In this document: positions 16,132 through 26,403 of the stretch, one piece after another
Layout: each line of letters opens with the position of its first letter
Numbering within the stretch: position 1 is the first letter of the stretch
Source: JAXLSZ01 sp046330315
Lineage (GTDB): Bacteria > Actinomycetota > Thermoleophilia > Solirubrobacterales > 70-9
Assembly: GCA_046330315.1 (NCBI GenBank)
Contig: JAXLSZ010000009.1
Span: forward strand, 1-64,000
Length of the DNA stretch: 64,000 bases
Reading direction: 5' to 3'
Translations under genes and position numbers: made by a program
Notes under the pieces: model-generated
Databases searched by the model: none
What the model was told of the DNA's origin: nothing
The model's input: only the letters and a program-made list of their open reading frames with translations

Positions 16132-16806
16132 CTACGGGTTCCAGCCGTCGCCGAGCACGGCCCCGCCCACCTGCGGCCACCCCTCCGGCTCGGAGAGGTC
16201 GATCCGTTCCAGTGTCGCCACCTCGACCGCCCCCAGCGCGGAGATCGTCTCGCGGTTGGACTCGTGGATCGGCTCCGGGCGCTCCGGCCAGGGGGTGAGG
16301 ACGACGCAGACGGCCTCCAGGCCGACGGTGCGGACCGCCTCCAGGGTCAGCAGGGTGTGGTTGATCGTGCCCAGCTCGGGTGAGGCGGCGACGACGACGC
16401 CGAGGCCCAGGTCGCGGGCGAGGTCCCGCACCAGGTAGCCGGGGGTGAGCGGGACCAGGAACCCGCCGACTCCCTCGCAGACCAGGGCCTCGGCTCCGGC
16501 GCCGGCCCGCTCGGCCGCGGCGCGCAGCTCGGCGGGCTCGATCCGCTCGCCGGCCAGCTCGGCCGCGAGGTGGGGGGAGAGCGGCGGGCCGAAGCGGTAG
16601 GGGGCGATCTCCTCCGGCGCCTGGGCGGAGGCGGCCGCGCGCCGCAGCAGCAGGTGGTCGGGCTCGCCGGGCTCCTCGAGCCCGGTCAGGGCGGGCTTGA
16701 AGACCCCCACGCGCTGTCCCTGCCGGACCAGGCCGCGGGCGATCACCGCCGCGACCACGGTCTTGCCGACGCCGGTGCCGGTGCCGGTGACGAAAACCCC
16801 CCCGAT
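16132..16806 (-). CDS. bioD: Dethiobiotin synthetase
   Basis: BioD carboxylates DAPA with ATP to form dethiobiotin. The Walker A region (FVTGTGTGVGKTVVAA) lies at the very N-terminus, with CEGVGGFLVPL and VVVAASPELGTINH further on. No ATG, GTG or TTG lies near the expected start. A perfect AGGAGG overlapping the bioF stop is followed after six bases by ATC at 16806, which would give M-GGVFVTGTGTG as in the family. The alternative is ATG 16890, adding 28 Pro/Arg-rich residues inside bioF. I favour ATC. Confidence 0.88.
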   Translation of the reverse strand: MGGVFVTGTGTGVGKTVVAAVIARGLVRQGQRVGVFKPALTGLEEPGEPDHLLLRRAAASAQAPEEIAPYRFGPPLSPHLAAELAGERIEPAELRAAAERAGAGAEALVCEGVGGFLVPLTPGYLVRDLARDLGLGVVVAASPELGTINHTLLTLEAVRTVGLEAVCVVLTPWPERPEPIHESNRETISALGAVEVATLERIDLSEPEGWPQVGGAVLGDGWNP

Positions 16807-16816
16807 ACCCGGCCTC

Positions 16817-18055
<1,239 letters not shown>

Positions 18056-18059
18056 CCCG

Positions 18060-19217
18060 TCAGGCCGCCTCTTCCGCCTCGGCCCCTCGCCCGAGCCCCG
18101 GCTCCGGGTAGGGCGGCGGCTTGCGCGTCTTGCGGATCACCCGCAGCTGCGTGGAGGGGTCCCAGAGGCTTGCCTCCCCGCCGGAGTCGATCAGCTCGTC
18201 GATGGGGGTCGAGGGGGTCTCCCCGGCGAGCCAGCCGGAGCGGTTGTCGGGGCGGGGGTTGGCGCCGTTGTCGGGCTGGCGTGCGACGTTGAGGCCCGCC
18301 TCGGCGAACATCGCCCGGTCCTCGGCGGGCTCGGCCCCCAGGGTGGTCAGGAAGTTGCCCATCATCACCCCGTTCAGCCCGGCGCGGACCGCCAGGGGCT
18401 GGAGCTCTCCGAGGTTCTCGACCCGCCCGCCGCAGATCCGGAAGAGCGCGCCGGGGATGATCAGCCGGAAGATCGCCACCCACTTGACGACCTCCCAGGG
18501 GTCCATCAGCCCGCGCTCGCCGAACCTGGTGCCGGTGCGGGGGTTGAGCAGGTTGACGGGGAGCGAGGTGGGGTTGATCTCGGCGATCTCGAAGGCCATC
18601 TCGACACGCTGGCGGGGGCTCTCGCCGAGGTTGAGGATGCCGCCGACGCAGGTCTCCATGCCCGCCTCGCGGACCGCCTCGATGGTCCTCAGGCGACCCT
18701 CGTAGCTCACCGTGGTCGAGACCTCGGGGTAGTAGGAGCGCGCGGACTCGACGTTGTGGTGGACGCGCTGGATCCCCGCCTCCTTGAGCTGGCGGGCCCG
18801 CTCGGTCGACAGGTGGCCGATCGAGGCGCAGCGCTTCAGGTTGGTGTGGCGTGCGACCAGCCGGGCGCCCTCGAGCACCTTCGCAAAGTCGCGCTTGGAG
18901 AGGCCCTGGCCCTGGGTGACCGTGCAGAAGCGGTGGGCCCCGGCCGCCTCGGCCGCCCGGGCGTGCTCGAGGATCTGCTCGGGCTCCATCATCGCGTGCA
19001 TCGGCGTGTCGGCCACCGCGTAGCGCGACTGCGCGCAGAAGCCGCAGTCCTCCGCGCATCCCCCGGACTTCGCGTTGACGAGCGAGCAGAGGTCGGTCGA
19101 GTCCCCGAAGTGCTCGAGGCGGACCGCCCAGGCCCGCTCGACGAGGTCGCCGATCTCCTCGTGACCGGTCAGAGAGCCAAGCTCGAGGGCCTCCTCGAAT
19201 GTGATCAGCGGCGGCAT
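18060..19217 (-). CDS. bioB: Biotin synthase (radical SAM)
   Basis: The 385-residue enzyme inserts sulfur into dethiobiotin. The radical-SAM cluster motif CAEDCGFCAQSRY is present, with NAKSGG before it, and YYPEVSTTVSYEGRL, NPTSLPVNLLNPRTGTRF and GVMMGNFLTTLGAEPAEDRA later. ATG 19217 was chosen over the longer 19259 reading because PPLITFEEALELGSL resembles the family start. It heads the bioB-bioF-bioD operon. The C-terminal about 40 residues extend beyond the usual end. Confidence 0.96.
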   Translation of the reverse strand: MPPLITFEEALELGSLTGHEEIGDLVERAWAVRLEHFGDSTDLCSLVNAKSGGCAEDCGFCAQSRYAVADTPMHAMMEPEQILEHARAAEAAGAHRFCTVTQGQGLSKRDFAKVLEGARLVARHTNLKRCASIGHLSTERARQLKEAGIQRVHHNVESARSYYPEVSTTVSYEGRLRTIEAVREAGMETCVGGILNLGESPRQRVEMAFEIAEINPTSLPVNLLNPRTGTRFGERGLMDPWEVVKWVAIFRLIIPGALFRICGGRVENLGELQPLAVRAGLNGVMMGNFLTTLGAEPAEDRAMFAEAGLNVARQPDNGANPRPDNRSGWLAGETPSTPIDELIDSGGEASLWDPSTQLRVIRKTRKPPPYPEPGLGRGAEAEEAA

Positions 19218-19307
19218 CGGATCGCGGGGAGGCGAGGTTAGGCGGCGCTGCGGACGCATCCCGAGCGCGGCCGGCGCCCGGCTCCGGAGAGCGGCCCCGG
19301 TCTCGCC

Positions 19308-19700
19308 TCAGAGCACGCAGACGTTGGCGACGCGGAGCCGAACCCGCCTCAGGCCCGAGAGAACCCTCACCGTCTTCGCGTCCCCTCGCCAGCAGGAGGG
19401 CTGCCGGCCGACCCTGGCACTGACCCCATAGGAGCCGGGCGCCAGCCTGACCTCGAAGCGCCCGTCGGTGGGATGGAGCCGAACGAGCAAACGGCCGCTC
19501 TCCGGGCTCCGGACAGCGACGGTGAGCCCGGGGCCCCGGTAGGGAGGAAGCGGCGGGTGCGGATACCGGCACGGCCCCGGGCAGGTGGCGTCGAGCACCA
19601 CCCCCTTGATCCCGGTCGCCTGACCGCCGGCGACCGCGGCCGGGACGGCCCCGAGCGCGAGGCAGAGGAGTGCGAGCGCGGCTGCGAGGGTCCTTCGCAT
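19308..19700 (-). CDS. Small secreted protein, carboxypeptidase-regulatory-like fold
   Basis: The 130-residue product starts at ATG 19700 with a clean signal peptide (MRRTLAAALALLCLALGAVP). The mature part, IKGVVLDATCPGPCRYPHPP, then LTVAVRSPESGRLLVRLHPT and GRFEVRLAPGSYGVSARVG, resembles a transthyretin-like beta-sandwich as in carboxypeptidase regulatory domains. Four Cys may form disulfides. Function unknown. Confidence 0.7.
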   Translation of the reverse strand: MRRTLAAALALLCLALGAVPAAVAGGQATGIKGVVLDATCPGPCRYPHPPLPPYRGPGLTVAVRSPESGRLLVRLHPTDGRFEVRLAPGSYGVSARVGRQPSCWRGDAKTVRVLSGLRRVRLRVANVCVL

Positions 19701-19761
19701 CGGCCAGACGGTAGTCCCGCTGCGCGAGGATCGCAACTCCGCCCGGCGGCCGCGGCGGAGA

Positions 19762-19797
19762 TTGGCCCGGGAGGGCCGGTGGGCTTATGCTCGCGGC
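19762..19797 (+). promoter_or_regulatory. Probable promoter of a leaderless adenylate cyclase transcript
   Basis: TTGGCC at 19762-19767 and TATGCT at 19786-19791 are separated by 18 bp. The expected start site falls at or next to the GTG at 19798, so the mRNA may have no 5' leader. No Shine-Dalgarno site is visible before that GTG. Confidence 0.5.
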
Positions 19798-21084
19798 GTG
19801 AGGGAGTCACGAGTCCGCCGGCCGTTGCCCGGGCTTCCCGCCTGGGTTCGGCGACTGGCCGAGATCGGGGCCCTGCCTTCGGACTCAGAGGAGCTGCGGG
19901 TGCGCAAGGCCGTCCTGGTCCTGTCCTCGACGCTGATGGCGAGCCTTGCGGTTGTCTGGGTCGCGACCTACGCGGTGCTGGGCCTGTGGGTCTCGGCCGC
20001 CATCCCGTTCGCCTACCAGCTCGCCTCCGCCGCCAGCATCTACACGTTCGCGCGGACCCGCCGCTACCTGCTGTTCCGGACCAGCCAGCTGTGGATGAGC
20101 CTGGTCCTGCCGTTCGTGCTGCAGTGGAGCCTGGGCGGCTTCGAGAACGCGTCGGCGGTCTGCCTTTGGGGGTTCACCTCGCCGCTCGGGGCCCTGCTGT
20201 TCGTCGGGGCGCGGCAGGCGATTCCGTGGTTCGCGGGCTTCGCCGGCCTGGTCGTGGCGTCGGCGGTGATGGATCCGGCCCTGGCGGCCGGCGCCCCCGA
20301 CATCCCCGGCGGCGTCGTGGTGGCGTTCTTCGCGCTCAACGTCCTCGGCGTCGCGACCACCGCCTACGTGCTGCTTCAGTACTTCGTGCGGGCGCGCGAC
20401 CGCGAGCATGCCCGCTCCGAGCGCCTGCTGCTCAACGTGCTGCCCGGCCCCGTGGCGGCCCGGCTCAAGGACGACCAGGGGATCATCGCGGACACCTTTC
20501 CGGGCGTGTCGGTGCTGTTCGCCGACCTGGTCGGCTTCACTCCGCTGTCCGAGCGGCTCGCCGCGGAGGACGTCGTGGCCCTGCTCGACCGCGTGTTCGC
20601 GCGATGGGATGCGGTGGCCGCCGAGCACGGGGTCGAGAAGATCAAGACGATCGGCGACGCCTACATGGTCGCCAGCGGCGTCCCGCTGCCGCGCCAGGAC
20701 CACGCCGTGGCGATCGCCGAGATGGCGCTCGCAATGGGGCCCGAGGTCAGCCGCCTGGCGGCCGAGAGCGGGCTGGAGCTCGAGGTCCGGATCGGCATCG
20801 ACAGCGGGCCGGTCGTCGCCGGCGTGATCGGCCGGGCGAAGTTCATCTACGACCTCTGGGGAGACACGGTCAACACCGCCAGCCGCATGGAGTCCCACGC
20901 CGAGCCCGGCACCATCCAGGTCACCGAGCGGACCCGCCGATGTTTGGGAGCGGCCTACGAGCTGCGGGCGCGCGGCACGATCGAGGTCAAGGGCAAGGGG
21001 CCGATGACCACCTACCTGCTGGCCGGGCGGCGCAACGGCCATCCGGCAGCCGCCCACCCCGAAGCGCCGAGCGGCCCCCGTTAG
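19798..21084 (+). CDS. Membrane class III adenylate cyclase
   Basis: The 428-residue protein has about five to six transmembrane helices (residues 40-200), then a linker helix (ARDREHARSERLLLNVLPGP) and a cyclase domain. Catalytic signatures: VLFADLVGFTPLSERLA with the metal Asp, EKIKTIGDAYMVASG with the adenine-specifying Lys and second metal Asp, and DLWGDTVNTASRME with Asn and Arg. The Lys/Asp pair predicts ATP rather than GTP. It starts at GTG 19798 next to a promoter; an upstream TTG reading is less likely. The sensory input is unknown. Confidence 0.9.
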   Translation: MRESRVRRPLPGLPAWVRRLAEIGALPSDSEELRVRKAVLVLSSTLMASLAVVWVATYAVLGLWVSAAIPFAYQLASAASIYTFARTRRYLLFRTSQLWMSLVLPFVLQWSLGGFENASAVCLWGFTSPLGALLFVGARQAIPWFAGFAGLVVASAVMDPALAAGAPDIPGGVVVAFFALNVLGVATTAYVLLQYFVRARDREHARSERLLLNVLPGPVAARLKDDQGIIADTFPGVSVLFADLVGFTPLSERLAAEDVVALLDRVFARWDAVAAEHGVEKIKTIGDAYMVASGVPLPRQDHAVAIAEMALAMGPEVSRLAAESGLELEVRIGIDSGPVVAGVIGRAKFIYDLWGDTVNTASRMESHAEPGTIQVTERTRRCLGAAYELRARGTIEVKGKGPMTTYLLAGRRNGHPAAAHPEAPSGPR

Positions 21085-21127
21085 ACCCCTCTCGCGCCCC
21101 TCCGGGCAGCGCCCGCAGGGGCCGCGA

Positions 21128-21214
21128 CCGCCACGCCGATCGCGACCCGACCGCCACGCCGATCGCGACCCGACCGCCACGCCGATCGCGACCCGACCGC
21201 CGCGCTGACCGCGA
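21128..21214. repeat. 23-nt tandem repeat downstream of adenylate cyclase
   Basis: CCGCCACGCCGATCGCGACC plus CGA occurs three times in tandem (21128-21196), then a diverged fourth copy. It fills part of the 214-nt interval before the sulfatase gene, where I see no gene. Confidence 0.85.
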
Positions 21215-21298
21215 CCGCCGCGCTCCCAGACCTGCCGCTCGGCCGTCGATGACCCCCGGGGCCTGCTCGCACCGGCCCGGGTCTGATGAGATTGCGCC

Positions 21299-23118
21299 GT
21301 GCGAGGTGGACGATCCCGGCTCCCGGCCTCCGCCGCGGCGGTCCTGCTGGCGGCGGTGGCGGCTGCGGTCGGCTCCGCGGGCCCGGCGAGCGGCGAGGGC
21401 CCTCGGCGATCGCCGGGGGCGACCATCTCGAACGGGCGGTCTCCGGCGGCGAGGGCGCCGGCCCCGCAAGAACGGAGTGCGGCCGGGCCGGGCCGGCGGC
21501 CGAACGTCGTGGTGCTGATGAGCGACGACCAGACGCTCGACTCGATGCGCTTCATGCCCCGCACCCTCGCCGCGCTCGGCGACCGCGGGACCACCTTCGC
21601 CCACTACTACGACAACTACTCGCTGTGCTGCCCCTCGCGGGCCACCCTGCTGACCGGGCGGTACGCCCACAATCACGGCGTCTGGTCGAACGCTCCCCCA
21701 TCGGGGGGCTTCGACAAGCTCGACTCCACCCGCACGCTCCCGGTCTGGTTGCAGCGGGCCGGCTACTACACCGGCTTCATCGGCAAGTACCTGAACGGCT
21801 ACGACGCCCACCGGACCGACCTGCCGCCGCTGGTTCCACCCGGCTACGACGACTGGCAGGGGACCACGATCACCGGCACCTACTACGACTACGAGTTCAA
21901 CGAGCAGGGCGTCCTCGTCCCCTACGGGCACTCCGCCGCCGAGTATCAGAGCGACGTCTTCACCTCCAAGGCCGTGGACTTCATCGAGCGCCGCGCCCCG
22001 GCGGCGCGACCCTTCTTCCTCTGGGTCTCCTACTTCGCCCCGCACTCCGGAGGGCCCGACCCCAACCCCCACCCGCCCTACGACTGCGCCGGCTCGGCGA
22101 AGCCGGCGCCCCGGGACGCCGGCGCCTTCGACACCGAGCCGCTGCCGCGGCCGCCGGACTTCAACGAGGCCGACGTCTCCGACAAGCCGGCCGCGATCCG
22201 TGACCTTCCGCCCCTCGACCAGGGCCAGATCGACGACATCACCCGCACCTACCGCTGCCGGATCGAGTCCCTGCTCGCCCTCGACCGCGGCGTTGCGAGG
22301 GTGGTCGCGGCCCTGCGCCGCTCCGGGAGCTCGACAACACCCTGATCCTCTACACATCCGACAACGGCTTCTTCGCCGGCGAGCACAGGATCGCGTCAGG
22401 CAAGGTCCGCCTCTACGAGGAGTCCATCCACCTGCCGCTGCTGATCCGCGGCCCCGGGTTCCCGGCCGGGGCGCGGGCCGCCGACCTGGCGGTGAACGCC
22501 GACCTCGCGCCCACCGTCCTCGCCGCCGCGCGCGGCCGCGCCACGCTGCGCATGGACGGCCGGGCGCTTCAGCCGCTCGCCGCGCAGCCCGGGCGGGAGC
22601 GGGGCCGGGAGCTGCTGATCGAGTCGACCGGCTTCCGGGCGGTGCACACCCGCCGCTTCATCTACGCGGAGCACCTGCGGGGGCCCAGCGCGGGGGAGAG
22701 CGAGCTCTACGACCTGGCGCGCGACCCCTACGAGCTCCGCAGCCTCGACGGCGTCCCCGCCTACGCGGCGGCGGAGGCGGCGCTGGGTCGCCGCCTGGCA
22801 AGGCTTCGCCACTGCTCGGGCGCGGGCTGCCGCCGCCTGCCCGATCTCGGCGCCGCCCTCGCCGCAGAGAGGGGTCCGGGGGGCTGTGCCGAGGGGCTGC
22901 CGACCGTGCGGCCCCGGGGACCGGACCTGGGCCAGGTCCGCTTCGCCGAGCTTCTCCTCGGCGGCCGCGTGGTCGACGCCGATCGCTCCGCTCCATTCCG
23001 GCTGGAGCCCCCCGCCTCCGCGCTCGCCGAAGGGTCCGTGGCGCGGCTGCGGATGCGCCTCACCCTGCTCGACGGCCGCCGGCTGACCCGGGACCTACGG
23101 CCCCGGGTCTGTGCCTGA
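21299..23118 (+). pseudogene. Secreted sulfatase, interrupted by a frameshift
   Basis: The first reading frame (21299-22345) has a signal peptide and the arylsulfatase core: PNVVVLMSDDQTLDSM for calcium, and LCCPSRATLLTGRY, whose first Cys would become formylglycine. After ALRRSG it runs into a stop. One extra G in the GGG at 22325-22327 would restore LDNTLILYTSDNGFFAGEH, with the second metal-binding DN, and the frame then stays open to 23118 with YDLARDPYEL typical of the family. It is either a real lesion or an error in a homopolymer. Intact, it would desulfate sugars or other esters outside the cell. Confidence 0.85.
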
Positions 23119-23154
23119 GCCGGCGACGCGGGTGTTCCGGCAGACTCTGGGGCG

Positions 23155-24297
23155 ATGAGGGCGCCCGACCGAGCACGGACCGCGAGGCGGCGAAGGGTGG
23201 CGGTGGCCGCGGGAACCGCGGTGGCGATCGCCTCGCTGGGCTTCGGCCTCGCCCTGGGGAGCGGGCCGCGGAGCGGCACCGCCCGCCGCGACGCCGCGGC
23301 CCGCCTCTCGGTCGGCGAGCTGGCCGGCCAGCGGATCGTCGTCGGCTTCCAGGGCACGCACGCCCCGTCGGGGGTCCGCAAGCTGATCCGCCGCGGCAGG
23401 GTCGCCGGGGTGATCCTCTTCGCCTCCAGCTTTCCCAGCCGCGCCGCGGGGCGGAGGCTGATCCATAGGCTCCAGCGCATCCACCGGCCCCCGGGCCTGC
23501 GGGACAACCTGCTGGTGATGATCGACCAGGAGGGGGGCCTGGTGAAGCGCGTGTCGGGGGCGCCCCGGGCCTCGGCGGCCCGGATGGGCGCGCGAGGCCG
23601 GCGGTTCAGCGCCCGCCAGGGTCGCCTCACCGCCCGCAACCTGCTGGGCCTCGGGGTCAATGTGGACCTCGCGCCCGTCCTCGACGTCGCCAGGCCGGGC
23701 GGGGTGATCGCCGAAACCCACCGGTCATTCGGCGGGACCGCCGAGCGGGTCTCGGCCACGGGGGTTCCCTTCGCGGCGGCCATGCAGGCCGGGGGCCTGG
23801 CGGCGACCGCGAAGCACTTCCCGGGCCTGGGGGCGGCGAGGGGCAACACCGACTACGGGGCACAGCGCATCCGGTTGCCCCGCCGCGTGCTGCGCCGCGT
23901 GGACGAGGCGCCCTACCGGGGTTTCATCGCCCGCCGAGGCTCGATGGTGATGCTGAGCACGGCGATCTACCCGGCGCTCTCCCCGAAGCCCGCCGCCTTC
24001 TCGCGCGAGGTCGCCACGCGGGAGCTCCGGGTGAGGCTCGGCTTCCGCGGGGTCTCGATCACCGACGCCCTGCAGACCGGGGCCGTGCGCGCCGTGGGCG
24101 GGCCGCGCCGCGCCGCCCTGGCCGCGGCCCGCTCGGGCGTCGACCTGCTGCTGTTCACGGAGTCCGGGGCCGCCGCCGATGCCTACTGGGCGCTGCGGCG
24201 CAAACTCCGCGCCGGTGTCCTCGACCGCCGCCGCTTCGAGCGCTCGGTCCAGCGCGTCCTCGTCCTGCGCCACCGGGCCACCCGCGACCCCAACTGA
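23155..24297 (+). CDS. Secreted glycoside hydrolase family 3 (N-acetylhexosaminidase-like)
   Basis: The product has 380 residues with an N-terminal signal or anchor (RRRRVAVAAGTAVAIASLGF). GH3 motifs: GVILFASSFPSRAAGRR, VMIDQEGGLVKRV, LGVNVDLAPVLDV, AATAKHFPGLGAARGNTDYG (the KHFPG loop of NagZ-like enzymes) and RGVSITDALQTGAV with the nucleophile Asp. The loop His usual for the NagZ acid/base is not certain, as GLG replaces GHG. It probably cleaves GlcNAc from peptidoglycan fragments or glycans. Confidence 0.88.
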   Translation: MRAPDRARTARRRRVAVAAGTAVAIASLGFGLALGSGPRSGTARRDAAARLSVGELAGQRIVVGFQGTHAPSGVRKLIRRGRVAGVILFASSFPSRAAGRRLIHRLQRIHRPPGLRDNLLVMIDQEGGLVKRVSGAPRASAARMGARGRRFSARQGRLTARNLLGLGVNVDLAPVLDVARPGGVIAETHRSFGGTAERVSATGVPFAAAMQAGGLAATAKHFPGLGAARGNTDYGAQRIRLPRRVLRRVDEAPYRGFIARRGSMVMLSTAIYPALSPKPAAFSREVATRELRVRLGFRGVSITDALQTGAVRAVGGPRRAALAAARSGVDLLLFTESGAAADAYWALRRKLRAGVLDRRRFERSVQRVLVLRHRATRDPN

Positions 24298-24608
24298 CCC
24301 CCCGACGTGGGATCTCTGGACCCCCGCCAGCCAGTGGTTAGAGGTCCCACGTCGCAAGAGCCCGGCGGGCTCCGGCACGTGGGACCTCTCGACCCCCGCC
24401 CACCGATGATCAGAGGTCCCACGTCGTGGGCCGAGCGGGTGGGACCTCTAACCCTTGGCCACCGATGATCAGAGGTCCCACGTCGTGGGCCGAGCGGGTG
24501 GGACCTCTAACCCTTGGCCACCGATGATCAGAGGTCCCACGTCGCGGCCTGGGTGGGTGGGACCTCTGGACCTTGACATGCGGGGCTTAAAGGTCCCACG
24601 TCAGGGGG
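24298..24608. repeat. Array of five long-stem hairpins between converging genes
   Basis: No gene lies in this 311-nt interval. Each of five units has a left arm GTGGGACCTCT and right arm AGAGGTCCCAC, often extended to GTC at the outside, around a 21-22-nt loop. Units: 24304-24353, 24376-24425, 24439-24484, 24498-24543 and 24557-24602, at a spacing of 72, 63, 59 and 59 nt. Units 3 and 4 are identical; loops 2-4 share CACCGATGATC. The array separates the converging GH3 and patatin genes, so each unit could stop transcription from either side. Loops are not variable spacers, so it is not CRISPR. Confidence 0.9.
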
Positions 24609-25688
24609 TCAGCGGAAGGGATGCAGGGCAGCGTTGGCGGCGTCGTAGCCCTGGCGGATCAGGCGGGGCCAGTGACCGCGGTCGAGGAAGAGGTCGTAGA
24701 AGGAGGTGCCGTGGAGCTCGGCGTCCTCCACGGGGTCGATCACGCTGAGTCTCTCGCCGAGCTGCTCCCGGGCCCGGCGGGCCAGCTCGAGGTGGTAGCC
24801 CTGCTGCATCTGGCGGCTCGCCTCGAACAGGCCGCCCAGCCGGTCGGGCCAGCCCGTGATGTCGCGGGGGCGGAAGCCCTTGGGCAGCATGAAGTTGACG
24901 CCGAAGACGTGGTCGAACCCGCCCTCGTCGATGACCGGCTGGGCGGGCCAGACCTCGATGATCCCGCCGTCCACGTAGAGATGGCCCCCGACCTCCACCG
25001 ACTCGATGAACAGGGGCAGGGCGATCGCCACCCGCACCAGGTGGCCGACCGAGAGCTTCGGGGTGTCGCGGCTGCCGAAGTACTCGACGGTGCCGAGGTC
25101 CATGTTGTAGACGATGGTCCTGATCGGGATCGGGGTCTCACCGCACGGCATCTCGCGCAGACGGCTGTCGAAGAGCTGCTCGATCGCCTCGCCCTTGGCG
25201 ATCCCCGTGAACCCGCGCAGCGCCGAGAGAGCGAAGCGCGGCAGGCCCAGCCACTGCACGTCGAGGTACTCCTCTGGCCTCCAGGAGAGCGAGAACTCCG
25301 CCATCTCCTCGGCGCTCATCCCGGCCGCCCACATCGAGCCCCAAATCGCCCCTCCCGAGCAGCCGACGATCTCGGCCGGCTCCAGGCCGGCCTCCTCGAA
25401 GGCCCGCGCCACCCCGATCAGGGCGACGGCAGCGCCGCCTCCGCCCGAGGCCACGACGGCCAGCCGCTTGCCCGCAAGCGCCTCGGCCGGGCGCGGGACG
25501 AAGGGTGGGAAGACCTCCGCGGCGTCGATCTCCTCGGGCCGGTCGACCAGCGGCAGCGGGAGCAGCGTCCGCCGCGCCCGGCGCAGGAAGCCGAGGTCGG
25601 CGATCAGACCGCCGAGCGAGATCAGCTCCGAGGCGCGCTCGAACTGCGCCTTGATCGAGAAGAGATCTATTCGCTCGTCCAGTGCCAT
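24609..25688 (-). CDS. Patatin-like phospholipase
   Basis: The 359-residue protein has a patatin domain: AVVASGGGGAAVALIGVARA as the oxyanion loop, IVGCSGGAIWG as the GxSxG nucleophile elbow, and HLYVDGGIIEVWP with the catalytic DGG Asp. No signal peptide is visible. It would hydrolyse acyl chains from lipids. The C-terminal helix region (about 290-359) lacks recognised motifs. The stop lies beside the hairpin array. Confidence 0.9.
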   Translation of the reverse strand: MALDERIDLFSIKAQFERASELISLGGLIADLGFLRRARRTLLPLPLVDRPEEIDAAEVFPPFVPRPAEALAGKRLAVVASGGGGAAVALIGVARAFEEAGLEPAEIVGCSGGAIWGSMWAAGMSAEEMAEFSLSWRPEEYLDVQWLGLPRFALSALRGFTGIAKGEAIEQLFDSRLREMPCGETPIPIRTIVYNMDLGTVEYFGSRDTPKLSVGHLVRVAIALPLFIESVEVGGHLYVDGGIIEVWPAQPVIDEGGFDHVFGVNFMLPKGFRPRDITGWPDRLGGLFEASRQMQQGYHLELARRAREQLGERLSVIDPVEDAELHGTSFYDLFLDRGHWPRLIRQGYDAANAALHPFR

Positions 25689-25745
25689 CCGCGCCGCGGC
25701 GGCCGGGCCGACGGGTCCGGACGGGCCACCAGCCCGGTTGTTTAC

Positions 25746-26384
25746 CTAATCGGCCGGGTTGGCGGCCAAAGACTCCCAGAGGTAGATCGCCGCGAGGCTG
25801 CGGTGGGGGCTCCAGCGCTCGGCGATCTCGGCTGCCTCGGTGGGCGTCGGCATCGCCTCAAGGGCGTGGGCGAGCTGGATCCCGCGGCGCAGGCCGAGGT
25901 CGCCGCCGGAGAAGACGTCGGGCCGCTCGAGGTGGAAGATCAGGAACATCTCGGCGCTCCATCGCCCCAGGCCGCGGACCGCGACGATCTCGGCGATCAC
26001 CTCCTCGTCGGAGAGCTCCTCGAGGCGGTCCAGCTCCAGCTCGCCGTCGATCACGTGGACGGCGAGGTCGCGGACGTAGGAGACCTTGCGCCCGGAGAGC
26101 CCGCAGGCCCGCAGCTCGTCCTCGGGTACCTCGAGCAGCCGCTCGGGCGAGGGGGGCAGGCCGTCGAAGAGGTCGAGCACGCGGCCGTGGATCGTCGCCG
26201 CGGCCTTGGTCGAGAGCTGCTGGCCGACGATCGCCCGCAGCAGCGCCCCGTAGGCATCGGGCTTCTCGACCCCCCGCCGTCGCCGCGCCAAGCTGCAGGG
26301 CCCGAGCCGCTCGATCAGCTCCGCCATCGCCGGGTCGCTCGCCGCCAGCTGCTCGCGTGCCCGCCTGCCGCTCAACCCCCACAC
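25746..26384 (-). CDS. DNA-3-methyladenine glycosylase (HhH-GPD, AlkA-like)
   Basis: From GTG 26384 the product has 212 residues; TTG 26375 is an alternative. Motifs: YGALLRAIVGQQLSTKAAAT, then ELRACGLSGRKVSYVRDLAV as the helix-hairpin-helix, IVAVRGLGRWSAEMFLIFHL with the GPD loop, and the catalytic Asp in PDVFSGGDLGLRRG. It removes alkylated bases from DNA. It follows the crotonase gene on the same strand with a 19-nt gap. Confidence 0.92.
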   Translation of the reverse strand: MWGLSGRRAREQLAASDPAMAELIERLGPCSLARRRRGVEKPDAYGALLRAIVGQQLSTKAAATIHGRVLDLFDGLPPSPERLLEVPEDELRACGLSGRKVSYVRDLAVHVIDGELELDRLEELSDEEVIAEIVAVRGLGRWSAEMFLIFHLERPDVFSGGDLGLRRGIQLAHALEAMPTPTEAAEIAERWSPHRSLAAIYLWESLAANPAD

Positions 26385-26403
26385 CTGCCTGCCACATGCC
26401 GGC

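Noticed and set aside
24298..24608. Possible CRISPR array
   Set aside because: The segments between palindromes are nearly identical rather than unique spacers, and no cas gene is near.
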